A DNA stretch of 64,000 bases from NCBI RefSeq assembly GCF_027942865.1, contig NC_134514.1, positions 622,618 through 686,617 on the forward strand. The letters run 5' to 3'. Below, piece by piece: positions 43,901-51,836 of this stretch. How positions within the stretch are numbered: the first letter of the stretch is position 1; the number at the start of each line of letters is the position of its first letter. This DNA comes from Odontesthes bonariensis (Eukaryota > Chordata > Actinopteri > Atheriniformes > Atherinopsidae). The translations under genes and the position numbers were made by a program. A model generated the notes under the pieces. That model was not told the DNA's origin, did no database searches, and saw nothing but the letters and a program-made list of their open reading frames with translations.

Positions 43901-44471
43901 CTGTCTCAGGTGGGTCTGTCTCAGGTGGGTCTGTCTCAGGTGGGTCTGCTCAGGTGGGTCTGTCTCAGGTGGGTCTGCTCAGGTGGGTCTGTCTCAGGTG
44001 GGTCTGTCTCAGGTGGGTCTGCCTCAGGTGGGTCTGCTCAGGTGGGTCTGTCTCAGGTGGGTCTGTCTCAGGTGGGTCTGCTCAGGTGGGTCTGTCTCAG
44101 GTGGGTCTGCTCAGGTGGGTCTGTCTCAGGTGGGTCTGTCTCAGGTGGGTCTGTCTCAGGTGGGTCTGCTCAGGTGGGTCTGTCTCAGGTGGGTCTGCTC
44201 AGGTGGGTCTGTCTCAGGTGGGTCTGCTCAGGTGGGTCTGTCTCAGGTGGGTCTGTCTCAGGTGGGTCTGCTCAGGTGGGTCTGCTCACCTGTGTGATGT
44301 CACGTGTTTCAGGGCGGAGTCATCCTGGTGTCGCACGACGAGCGGCTGATCCGGTTGGTGTGCAGGGAGCTGTGGGTGTGCGAGTTTGGGAAAGTTCAAC
44401 GCGTCGACGGCGGCTTCGACGAGTACCGAGACATCCTGCACGAACAGTTCAAGAAGGAGGGTTACCTGTGA
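22968..44471 (+). CDS. abcf3: ABCF3, ATP-binding cassette subfamily F member 3 (complete, 21 coding exons)
   Basis: Exons: 22968-23040, 24455-24602, 24684-24760, 26528-26583, 26660-26757, 28395-28517, 28593-28859, 29582-29662, 29816-29875, 29968-30024, 33156-33178, 33279-33334, 33411-33611, 34106-34182, 42278-42322, 42419-42551, 42657-42745, 43137-43228, 43314-43446, 43666-43753, 44313-44471. They sum to 2,136 nt (711 aa plus stop); human ABCF3 is about 709. All borders are GT/AG and phases agree. The protein starts MATYVDILKSEFPEIDTELF. NBD1: Walker A GRNGLGKT (212-219), signature SGGWR (331-335), Walker B LLLLDE (350-355), H-loop SHD (383-385). NBD2: Walker A GENGAGKT (527-534), signature SGGQK (614-618), FYILDEPTNHLD (633-644), H-loop SHD (666-668). 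There are no membrane segments, as expected for a soluble ABC-F ATPase linked to ribosome-associated functions. Six introns contain large minisatellites. Confidence 0.97.
23510..24390. repeat. 9-bp minisatellite (GTTCTGGAG/GTTCAGGAG/GTTCTGAAG), abcf3 intron 1
   Basis: Tandem nonamers with mixed variants. Nine is divisible by three, giving a long open frame on both strands (PEPPEPSEP on the minus strand). The array ends about 70 bp before the exon 2 acceptor. Confidence 0.97.
24830..25672. repeat. 66-bp minisatellite, abcf3 intron 3 first half
   Basis: About 12 copies of a 66-bp unit containing GGAGCTGGTGGCGTCCCACA, GGGTTCAGAACCGGGACTCC and TGTTAGTTCTGTGTCCTGGT. It differs from the adjacent 53-bp array by an extra 13 bp. 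Confidence 0.96.
25673..26478. repeat. 53-bp minisatellite, abcf3 intron 3 second half
   Basis: About 15 copies of the same sequence lacking the TGTGTCCTGGTTC segment. Variant positions (GTACCATT pairs, GGACCTGG) recur 318 bp apart, that is six units, showing block duplication. Confidence 0.96.
26763..28383. repeat. CTCACCTGTCCTC minisatellite, 1.6 kb, abcf3 intron 5
   Basis: Mixed 15-bp (CTCACCTGTCCTCCT) and 10-bp (CTCACCTGTC) units start about five bases after the donor of exon 26660-26757 and end just before the exon 28395 acceptor. The sense strand is strongly pyrimidine-rich. Two forward frames are open for almost 600 codons as an artefact. Confidence 0.97.
28936..29492. repeat. 22-bp G-rich minisatellite, abcf3 intron 7
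   Basis: Units containing GGTGGGAGGAGTCAGGGCTG, with GGCCGCGCAGCTAAA-type inserts in some copies, fill most of the intron between exons 28593-28859 and 29582-29662. Confidence 0.96.
29881..29930. repeat. (CA)n microsatellite, abcf3 intron 9
   Basis: CACACACACTAACACACAC run directly after the splice donor of exon 29816-29875. Confidence 0.95.
30034..33124. repeat. 3.1-kb minisatellite of 11-bp units (CGCTGTAGCCC), abcf3 intron 10
   Basis: About 280 units of CGCTGTAGCCC, CGCTGTAGCCT, AGCTGTAGCCG and related forms span the intron from ten bases after the donor of exon 29968-30024 to about 30 bases before exon 33156. Occasional GTAGCATGG units mark repeated sub-blocks. Confidence 0.98.
33640..34022. 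repeat. 20-bp GGGCGGGGCCTGTGAGCTGT repeat split by a SINE, abcf3 intron 13
   Basis: Copies of GTGGGCGGGGCCTGTGAGC lie at 33650-33710 and 33956-34020, on both sides of the SINE. A CACCTGTGGCTCATTAAGTA segment is also duplicated (33615 and 33744). Confidence 0.9.
33773..33954 (+). mobile_element. tRNA-derived SINE, abcf3 intron 13
   Basis: The head has a tRNA-like A box (GTGGCGTAGTGGGTTAAGCG) and B box (GGTTCGAGTCC). The body GCATGTCTCCCCCTCTCTCT and end AAAGGCATAAAAAGCC are typical of a widespread teleost SINE. It is inserted in the sense orientation. Confidence 0.8.
34188..42250. repeat. 8.1-kb minisatellite of 14/16-bp units (TCTCAGACTTTGTG), abcf3 intron 14
   Basis: Over 500 units of TCTCAGACTTTGTG (14 bp) or TCTCTCAGACTTTGTG (16 bp), with TCTCTAAGAC, TGTTTCTCAG and GTCGCTCAG variants, begin six bases after the exon 34106-34182 donor and end about 27 bases before exon 42278. 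Most units contain a pyrimidine-TCTCAG acceptor-like motif. Blocks are repeated at 762 bp (for example 36095 and 36857) and about 2,280 bp (35399 and 37679). All three forward frames lack stops over long distances (up to 1,206 codons), which is not evidence for protein. Confidence 0.98.
43481..43605. mobile_element. LINE 3'-end fragment, abcf3 intron 19
   Basis: TTTATTTAACCTTTATTTTACCAGG, TTGAGATTAAAAATCTCTTT and GCGTCCTGGCCAAGTGGCAG match the style of a very common teleost LINE/SINE 3' end. The T-run lies at the left, so it is in minus orientation. Confidence 0.6.
43775..44290. repeat. 14/15-bp minisatellite (CTCAGGTGGGTCTG), abcf3 intron 20
   Basis: CTCAGGTGGGTCTGT and CTCAGGTGGGTCTGC units occupy almost the entire intron before the final exon. 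Each contains CAGGTGGGT, resembling a complete CAG|GTNNGT donor, and a GGG run. Confidence 0.97.
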
Positions 44472-44741
44472 GGCTCCGCCCACTGCTGACTGACCACACC
44501 CACCAGCTACATAAACACCACCCGCCCCATGAAAACACGTGTAACAGCAGCCGATCGGCCGTCTGAGCACGCCGGAGGACGTTTTCTTCTCCGAACCGAC
44601 TCACCTGCTGCTCGGGTGATGCGCCGCCAGACGATTGGCTGTTGGGAGTCACCCGGTGAGGTCACAGCGACCTCTGGTGGAGAAGGAGGCGTCACGGACG
44701 AGTTTCGTTTCATGACTCAGATTTAAAGGACCAGACTGTCA

Positions 44742-44774
44742 AATAAACATGAATTTAATCCAGAGACTAAATAA
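44742..44774 (+). terminator. abcf3 polyadenylation signals
   Basis: AATAAA occurs at 44742-44747 and 44769-44774, about 270-300 bp after the abcf3 stop. The 3' UTR in between has no other recognised feature. Confidence 0.75.
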
Positions 44775-44975
44775 AAAACATCAGATCATGTCTTCTGTTT
44801 CTCTTCCTCAGTCTGAGCGGTTCACGCGTGGCGTTGTTAGCTCCTCGCCGTCTGTGTGATGTCATCAGGAAGGAGGGGCCTCTGATATGTTTACAGCTGA
44901 ATGGGCGCGTTTCATTGGGTCTGTCAGTGCCAGATGACTGATTGGCTGAAAAAGCAGAAATTTAGTGTGACGTTA

Positions 44976-45219
44976 GCCTGATTTATGGTTGTCTCCGTCC
45001 CTTGGCGTGCGTCGGCCAACATTCCTAATCTATCCGTCGAGGAGGCGGAGACTCGCGGAGACCGCAAGGGTGGTGATTGGTCGGCCAACAGCATCATTTC
45101 CTGAATCACTTTACCGGTTTAGCTCCTTCCTCTCAGAACAACAACACCGCCATTTTTGAAAGAGTTTACTGTGTGCCGGGAAACATTTGGTCAACGAGCT
45201 CCAACTCCAACAACAGTCT
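44976..45219. mobile_element. Dispersed repeat A, copy 2
   Basis: Same orientation as 19754-19990 and similar over essentially its whole length (CGAGGAGGCGGAGACTCGCG, ATCATTTCCTGAATCACTTT, CATTTGGTCAACGAGCTCCA). It directly abuts dispersed repeat B copy 2. Confidence 0.88.
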
Positions 45220-45221
45220 AT

Positions 45222-45470
45222 GGCTGTGTTCGAAACCGCATACTACTCCTACTACTCCTACTAACTTTAACTTTAAGTTCCAGGATGCATCCTAGATTCT
45301 CTGAAATGTTGGGTATGCATCATGAGGTTACTACTCATACTCAAACTACCCAAGATGCAACGTAACGTGACGTCGCCGATCGTCATTTCCTGTCAAAACG
45401 GCAGTTTCAAGCTAGCTACAACGAGGGTAGGTTCACTTCCTGTTTTCAAAACAAAAGCACGTTGGATAAG
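45222..45470. mobile_element. Dispersed repeat B, copy 2 (inverted relative to copy 1)
   Basis: Starts GGCTGTGTTCGAAACCGCAT. The body (TTGGGTATGCATCATGAGGT, CAAACTACCCAAGATGCAAC, CGGCAGTTTCAAGCTAGCTA) is the reverse complement of 21766-21975. No right terminus was found, so it is truncated. Confidence 0.88.
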
Positions 45471-45601
45471 AAGTAGGGCAACGACTAACATGTTTAATCT
45501 AATTAATCACATGATTTCCCTGATTAATCACGATTAATCTCATTTGTTCGCAGAATCCAAAAATGAATCCAAAAGTAGCGTATAGCTTTTAGCATTTAGC
45601 T

Positions 45602-45907
45602 TTATTTTAAATGTGCTGCCATATGAATGAAAGTGCCATAACATTTGTTGTGCAAACACACTTTTAACATCAGCATCTTTCTGTAGTTTTTATGTAGAAG
45701 CCTCGCTCCACTGTCTGTTTCCTTGAATGACTTGCTGCTATCAGTTGTGTGTTTTGCCTTTAAGTGATATTTTAGACTGGAACTACTACGCTGAGAAGAC
45801 AATTCAACTTGGCAGTGTTTACAGATGACTTTGGTTCTGTCGACTCCGCCGTCTGGAAGAACTTTAAAATGAAAATGGCCGAGTAAAAGTTCCGTACCCT
45901 TCTCCAT
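45602..45907 (-). pseudogene. hAT transposase N-terminal BED zinc-finger relic
   Basis: An open frame with ATG at 45905-45907 encodes a BED-type finger: VICKHCQVELSS then SSSLKYHLKAKH, with Cx2C and HxxxxH ligands. The rest of a hAT transposase is absent to the left, so it is a fragment. A domesticated ZBED gene is less likely because nothing follows. Confidence 0.65.
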
Positions 45908-45954
45908 GTTTGGTGGATCCGCCGATTACTTTCTTTTCCTGTTCCACAGCAGAC

Positions 45955-46160
45955 AGCAGCAGACTTTTACAAAATAAAAGCCTGTGAGCAACAGACTTTT
46001 ACAAAATAAAAGCCTGTGAGCAGCAGACTTTTACAAAATAAAAGCCTGTGAGAAACAGACTTTTACAAAATAAAAGCCTGTGAGCAACAGACTTTTACAA
46101 AATAAAAGCCTGTGAGCAACAGACTTTTACAAAATAAAAGCCTGTGAGCAACAGACTCTT
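45955..46160. repeat. 32-bp tandem repeat
   Basis: Six copies containing CAGACTTTTACAAAATAAAA and GCCTGTGAGCAA. Each unit contains an AATAAA hexamer on the plus strand downstream of abcf3. Confidence 0.95.
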
Positions 46161-47207
46161 TTTTTCAGACAAAAGATGACACGTGATGTCATATCAAACA
46201 CACCATTATTTATTCTGAGCTGCTCTCCCATTGGTCAGCGTCTGTGACATCACACTCCTGAAGCCGGTCCAATGGAAGTGGTTCTACAGACTGTCCCCAG
46301 GTTCTGTTGGACAGCTCAGTCTGTAGAACCCAACATGATCCGAACACACGAACCTTCAGAGGTTCTAAAGTAACACATGCACACCATGACTCAGCACATC
46401 ATCAAACAGCAGAAGAAGAAGCTCTTTTAAACGTTTAAAAGCCCAGCAGTGAAACCAGTAAAGCGGGTCCCCCCCCCACACAGGTGTAACAGTCCTTCTG
46501 TCCTTGCCGCCATCCACACACGCTTCAGTCCACCGATGTCCCAGAACCAGAACCTTTCCCGGTCTTCCTCTGGACCGGGTCCAGACGGTTCTGGGTGCCA
46601 GTCGGACCTTTCTGGGTCTCTGTTACAACCCTCTTAATGGAAGTTAGTCATGGCACTGACAAACAAAGTAAGTAAACCTCAAGCAGTTGCTGTCCATAGA
46701 TAAAGTATAATTTATTTTACAATGGTGAAAGGGTAACATAACAAAAGTATCATCCCAAAACACAGTGAAGCTTTAGTCTTCAGGGTCTCCGAGGCCAAAA
46801 CAACAAACAAAACAGCCCCTCTAATTCTGAAAACAAAATGTCTCTGGCTAAGAGTAAACTTAAAAGTACAAGTGCTAAACTCCCTGCCTGACCACAAAAC
46901 AGGAGAAAAGAGTGAGAACCCCTACCAGCTTCCACTGAGAAAACAACACAAATTACTCGTCAGTGACCTAAAGCAAACTCCAAACTACTGCACAGCTTTT
47001 CAAAGCACAACACACAATCAAGATCCCACCAGATGAAGGCCCAGAGGGAAAGGAACGGGGGCACATCTGAGGTGAAACTCTTTCTGGAGCAGCTGACGAG
47101 CTGTAACACCAACACCTGTGGCAGCGATGTAGGCCTGAAACACAGGAAAGGGTGAGAAGGGCGTCTCATGGGGAGCCCCCCCCGGAGGTCAGGGACCGTC
47201 ACGGTCT
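46161..47207. other. Intergenic region downstream of the YqaJ gene; no certain feature
   Basis: No further gene was recognised. AATAAA on the minus strand at 46711-46716 and 46209-46214 could end the YqaJ transcript. 46630-47110 has the look of an old retroelement or UTR, but no termini or domain could be fixed. Confidence 0.45.
46711..46716 (-). terminator. Candidate polyadenylation signal of the YqaJ nuclease gene
   Basis: AATAAA on the minus strand, 490 bp past the stop codon at 47208-47210. An alternative lies at 46209-46214. Confidence 0.45.
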
Positions 47208-49137
47208 CTACAGCTCCGGAGTCCAGCTCGCCGCTCCTTCCTGCTGCGTCTTCCTCCTGATGTGCGGCAGGACGGCGTCCCGGTAAAACACCTCCAGCTT
47301 GGAGGCCGTCTCCTCCCACAGCTCGGGGTCAAAGGTCACCGGGACCACGGCGGTCTCCCGCAGGGTGAAGACGACGAGGTCGGCCCGCCTCAGACCCGTC
47401 ACCGCCAGCTGGCACTGGATCTGCGTGAAGTAGCTGTGGGACGTCTTCAGGCGGTACGGCGGCTGCAGGGGGGCGAGAAGGACACGGGGGGCGTCAGGGC
47501 GGTCCAGACCCCGGTCTGAAGGGCGCCGCCGGGTCTTACCTGTCCGGGCTCCCGTCCGTCCTCGTCCTGCAGCTGCAGGCAGAAGGCGGGGTCCGTCCTG
47601 CAGGCGTCCTCCACCCGCCCGTGGCGGTGTTTGTAGGGACACTTCACCTCCAGGCAGAGCAGCCATTGGCCGGTCCGGCTGTCCGTCACGATGCCGTCAG
47701 GGCTGGCGCCCAACCAGGGCCGCCGGGCATCGATGAACAGCCCGCAGTCCTGAACCGCCACCCGCCGCCCCAACGCCGCCGACTTCAGCTCCTGAAGGGC
47801 GACATCAGCAGTGACATCAGCAGTGACATCAGCAGTGACATCAGCAGTGACATCAGCAGTGAATCTTATTCATATCCGTCACAAAGAGCTTCAAAAGAAA
47901 ATAAAAACAATAAAAAAGTGAAAATAAAAGATGGAGACTGTGTATAACTGTGTCTCAGGAGCAGAGGGGGGGCTCAGTGGAGGTTCTGATGGGTTCTGAT
48001 GGGTTCTGTGAGGTTCTGGGGGGGTGAAACATACCTGGTACCTGCGAACAGCTTCGGCTTCCATCTGGACCCCCCAGCTCATGGCTCTGGTCTGGACTCT
48101 GGGCCTCTCACCTGTGGAGACACGGAGGTGTGTGCTGATCAATACTTGGCTCTGGTTCTGGTCCAAACTGTTTAAACTTGTGGACCATCTGGTTTAGTTC
48201 TGGTTTACAGGCTGAAACTTATTTTCTTCATCTATTAATCAATTTTTGTTTAATAAAAAAAAAAACATGTTTCATTTTCTGTCACTAAACAGATCAATAA
48301 TCAACAGATCAATAACCAACAGATCAATAACCAACAGATCAATAATCAACAGATCAATAATCAACAGATCAATAACCAACAGATCAATAACCAACAGATC
48401 AATAACCAACAGATCAATAACCAACAGATCAATAACCAACAGATCAATAACCAACAGATCAATAATCAACAGATCAATAACCAACAGATCAATAAGTGTT
48501 TGATGCTGCTGATCAAACAAAGAAACTTTAAAGTTTAAAGTAAAAGTTTGAATCAATTATTGTTGCTGATTGGTTGGTTTTTGATTGATTGATGACATCA
48601 TCGGACCTTCAGGGGGCGTGGCCTACCTGTGACTGCAGCCAGGTAGGAGGTGGGCGGAGCCGTCCTCCGTCCGTTAGCGAATCGGCTGCGAGCGATGGCG
48701 TGAGCCGTGGAGGCCGTGATCCGGTTCTTCCTCCAGGCGAACCAGTCCGGGTTGAGTCTCTGTCCGCGGGTCAGGACCTCCACCTGCTCCACCACACACC
48801 TGTCCAGGTGCGCCTCCAGGTCCAGGGGGACCTGCTCCGGCCTGGGAGGAGCTCCGGTCCCAGCAGCTGGTTCAGGAAGAGGATCTGGACCCTCAGCAGT
48901 TGGTTCAGTTTCTGGTCTCAGTGAAGGACAGGTCTTGGTGTCCTGGTTCTCCTGGACCTCCTGGACCTTTCTGGTCCTGGTCTGAGGGGGGCGTCCAGTA
49001 TTATGTCTAGTCTTCTGGGTTTGGGTGGAACCACCTACTGGAGCCTGGATGGAGGGGTGGTACCGGACCTGTGGGAGGACCGGTTTCTGGGCCGGACCGG
49101 TTTCTGCATGGGTCTGCTTGGTGTTCTGGTTCCGCAT
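47208..49137 (-). CDS. YqaJ / lambda-exonuclease-like (PD-(D/E)XK) nuclease domain protein
   Basis: Four exons, minus strand: 48627-49137, 48035-48111, 47540-47791, 47208-47462. Junctions are AG/GT with consistent phase; 1,095 nt, 364 aa. The start is the first ATG of the frame (49135-49137); an upstream non-coding exon is possible. Residues 1 to about 105 are low-complexity and rich in T/Q/P/E. The nuclease core starts near LNPDWFAWRKNRITAST (helix with W-x3-R-x2-RITAS), then GVQMEAEAVRRY (E188), PWLGASPDGIV (D228) and LCLEVKCPY (E244, K246), followed by HSYFTQIQCQLAVTG, the conserved Y-x-Q-x-Q-x-Q-like helix. All catalytic positions of the family are present and no stop interrupts it. YqaJ proteins are 5'-3' exonucleases of phages, large DNA viruses and mobile elements, and occur as expanded genes in fish. 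Function here is inferred only from the domain. Confidence 0.82.
47793..47862. repeat. 12-bp GACATCAGCAGT repeat in the YqaJ gene intron
   Basis: Five to six copies start two bases from the acceptor of exon 47540-47791, on the intron side. Confidence 0.92.
48290..48495. repeat. 15-bp minisatellite (CAGATCAATAACCAA) in the YqaJ gene first intron
   Basis: About 13 copies of CAGATCAATAACCAA or CAGATCAATAATCAA between exons 48035-48111 and 48627-49137. Confidence 0.96.
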
Positions 49138-49510
49138 GTTAAGGAGGTCCGAGTCCAAACAGGGACCAGAAGAAGAACTGGTTCAGACAGAAGAAAAGAA
49201 GAAAAAAGAAGAATCCTGTGATCAAAAACATCAAACCAGAACATTTCTGAGGAAACTCGGATGTTTGTTGGGTGGAACCGGTTGGTTCTGAAACCTCCTG
49301 AAGGAAAATGTTAAACTGGTGTCATCAAAGGTTAGAAATCATGGATGTATTAAATTAAATTGTATTAAAAACGTCCAATGAGTATTAAATTTGTACAAAT
49401 TAAATTTGTATATAGCGAATGTTTATTCACTATTTTTTATTTTTTATTTTAGTCTATTCTATTTGCTTGTTTTTACTTTAATTGTTTTCATATATTTTAC
49501 TGTATGCTTC
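49138..49510. other. Region upstream of the YqaJ gene ATG, AT-rich
   Basis: Open sequence continues upstream of the ATG for about 12 codons to a stop, with no ATG. 49310-49500 is very AT-rich with no recognised motif. Confidence 0.45.
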
Positions 49511-50066
49511 TGCAACTTCCGGCTACGTCACAGTGTGTTAATGTAAACAACGAGACAGTTTTGTCCTGCTTTCAGTTCCGGATCGAACACGTGACACGCG
49601 TCCACCAGACTCCGTTCACGTTTGACCTCAGACTCGTTTCACAGTGTTTAGGTGAACGCAGCTTCTCTCCGGACTTCGGTTTGTTGACTGTCAGACTATA
49701 AAAAACCTGCTCATGTATTCGGCATTAATCTCATGTCCGCAGCTTCACTGATTAAACCCAATATTTCGGTTTTTACGCGCTTCCGGTTCCTCCTGTTCGG
49801 GATCTCAACCGCCCACATTGGATAACTAAATTATCTAATAATAAATAAATAATAATAATCTAAATAAGGACCGAAGAAAATAAGATTTCTGTCGCGATGG
49901 AACAGGAAGACACAGGACTGGACCGAACCGCTGAAATGGAATAATTTTGTATGAAGTCTGGTTTAAATCCCGATAGTCTCGGAATAAACCGCGACATCTC
50001 GTATTACAGTTTTCACAGACGGCGTTAAAGCTTTAAATGCCCTAAATGCCCTCATCTCCCTGGCAG
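49511..50066 (+). promoter_or_regulatory. Candidate promoter and 5' UTR exon for the downstream phosphatase gene
   Basis: ACTTCCGG (ETS/GABP-like) at 49515-49522 is followed by CTACGTCA (CRE-like). A strong donor CTGGCAG|GTGAGT at 50066/50067 could splice to the acceptor CCTGCAG just before the phosphatase ATG at 51837. This is inferred; the same region could also drive the divergent YqaJ gene. Confidence 0.4.
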
Positions 50067-50233
50067 GTGAGTCTAAGGAGCGTCAGAACAGAATTTACCT
50101 GCAGATCTACCTTTAGATCCGGTCCCGTTTCTCTGTTTGTCCGTTGGAGTGAAAGCCGAAGTGAAACTAAGAGTTTTTAAAGTGACTCACTAACCCGTGA
50201 CACTCCCGAACATGTGAAAACATGTCCCGAACG

Positions 50234-51168
50234 CAGTGGCGAGTCTAGAGTCTGTGGGGGCCCCAAACAAAAAAATCCATTTTATATATACATAAAATAG
50301 CTTTCATTCTTCGTTGCATCAACGCATTCACTTAACGCTAGCTGCTATTCAGTTCTGTCTCTCCTTTAGTTTGACAAAGTAGCATCATTTTTCAATAACA
50401 GTCATTTACTGTTAATGTTATGCTTAAATCATTATCTGCTCCACTCACCACTTTCTTTCTTTCTTTTAGCTTCTTCTTCTTTTTTCTTCTTCTTCTTTTC
50501 ACTGCCAGATGAATAGGTCTTCTTCCTTTTCCATCAGCTTATTTTCCGATTCAACGTCACTAACTGTCATTTTCGAAACCGTGAAGTTATCCGGGCTGGA
50601 TTTTGATTGGGCAAAGCCAATGTCAATCAATCAACATCGAATCCAATCAGAATTTTGACATGCAGTCGCGTAGCGCTCTATGATCCTTGATAGGTTACCT
50701 ACGTTGGCACTTATATTCGCCTGTTGCTATTTATCCACCGGGTGTAGCTGGCCATCCAATAATAATTGTGTTCATTTAAAGATTCTTTGTGACAAGTAAA
50801 GCTGTTCATGATATCGACTTCATGAGTATGGTTTTTATTTTCCACTAGCCTTGAATTTCCGGCGAACGTTGCCAACAATGGCAAACACTCTGAGGGGCCA
50901 GTTCTCCCGAACACAGCCTACAGTGGAACTCTACGTGAGTTTGACGAAGTCAACAATGCAATTATGGAATTATAGAACGGCATGTTAACGAGACAATCTT
51001 TGACTAAATCATTTAAATTGAACTGTTCAAAGAAAACATGTTCACCACGAACGTTCGCCACAGTTTATAAGGTAACTAGACAATCTTTGATTGAATGCAC
51101 CTCGGCTCTCTGGGGCCCCTAGTGGCTCGGGGCTCCAAGCAGTTGCCTGTTGACAAGGTGCGCCTCTG
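50234..51168. mobile_element. hAT-type non-autonomous transposon with 8-bp target-site duplication
   Basis: Termini CAGTGGCG (50234) and CGCCTCTG (ending 51168) are inverted with one mismatch, flanked by an exact 8-bp direct repeat CCCGAACG (50226-50233 and 51169-51176). An 8-bp TSD and CAGNGGCG-type termini are typical of hAT elements. Subterminal GGGGCCCC is present on both sides. No transposase frame. Confidence 0.88.
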
Positions 51169-51212
51169 CCCGAACGTCCCGAACTGATTTTACCGGGATG
51201 CTAAAGAGTTTT

Positions 51213-51523
51213 GGGCGGCTGTAGCTCAGGAGGAAGAGCAGTCACCCACCAATCGGAAGGTCGGTGGTTCAACTCCGGCTTCCACGGGCTACATGTCGAA
51301 GTGTCCTTGGGCAAGACACTGAACCCCATGTCGCCTACCGATAAATCTGTCGGTGTATGAATGGTTGTGTGAATGATTATAAAGCACGTAGTGTGTATAG
51401 ATGTAGACGTGCTGTATGAGTGTGTGCGATTGGGTGAATGTGGCATGTAGTGTTAGAAGCGCTTTGAGTGGTCAGTTAGACTAGAAAAGCGCTATACAAG
51501 TACAGTCCATTTACCATTTATAT
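51213..51523 (+). mobile_element. tRNA-headed SINE-like interspersed element
   Basis: The head GGCGGCTGTAGCTCAGGAGG plus GGTGGTTCAACTCC gives Pol III A and B boxes in a tRNA-like 70-mer. The body includes TCGAAGTGTCCTTGGGCAAG and the end GCTATACAAGTACAGTCCAT TTACCATTTA, a very frequent teleost repeat. Confidence 0.75.
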
Positions 51524-51597
51524 GTTTTCCAGTGACTGTGGACGAATTAGAAGTAAAGTTGTATAACCAAGACTCTGACTCTGTGCTGGGTTGTTGC

Positions 51598-51663
51598 GTC
51601 AGAATGGCCACAGTCAGGTTGCAGTCTCCCCGGGAGGCGCGGGTTCGAATCCCGCTTCTGACA
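51598..51663 (+). tRNA. tRNA-Leu(CAG)-like gene with D arm deleted (probable pseudogene)
   Basis: Acceptor strands GTCAGAA and TTCTGAC pair perfectly and are followed by A. The T arm CGCGGGTTCGAATCCCGC, the Leu-type long variable arm CTCCCCGGGAG and the anticodon context TCAGGTTGCAG (anticodon CAG) match tRNA-Leu. About 17-20 nt covering the D arm and the 5' anticodon stem are missing after GTCAGAATGGCC. Length is 66 nt instead of about 83. Confidence 0.7.
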
Positions 51664-51836
51664 TCAATGTTTTAGCAACAGTTTTATTTTAATTCATTTT
51701 TTTTCAGGGTTGGACTCACGTGTTCACAGAAATAATACACTAATTAATGATCAGCTGTTCTCTGACATCACAGCTGGTTTCAGATGTAAATATGTTTCAT
51801 CCCTGAGCAGTTCTGGACCTGGTCCTGCAGGTCGCC

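Noticed and set aside
43613..44566. 317-codon frame joining ABC-F sequence with GGSVSGGS repeats, suggesting a novel fusion
   Set aside because: It is read-through of abcf3 exon 20 into the intron 20 minisatellite; the true last exon is in proper phase from 44313.
48589..49291. Plus-strand frames over the YqaJ first exon
   Set aside because: Antisense shadows; the minus strand has the RITAS-type nuclease helix and consistent splice phases.
49504..49701. 65-codon plus-strand frame beginning MLLQLPATSQC
   Set aside because: No homology and no splice partner; it lies in a probable promoter/5' UTR region.
50711..50940. Possible small exon MANTLRGQFSRTQPTVELY ending at a GTGAGT
   Set aside because: It lies inside the hAT MITE and has no partner exons; kept only as part of the element.
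51213..51290. Functional tRNA gene at the head of the 51213-51523 repeat
   Set aside because: The cloverleaf is imperfect and the sequence continues into a known repeat body; better explained as a SINE-like head.
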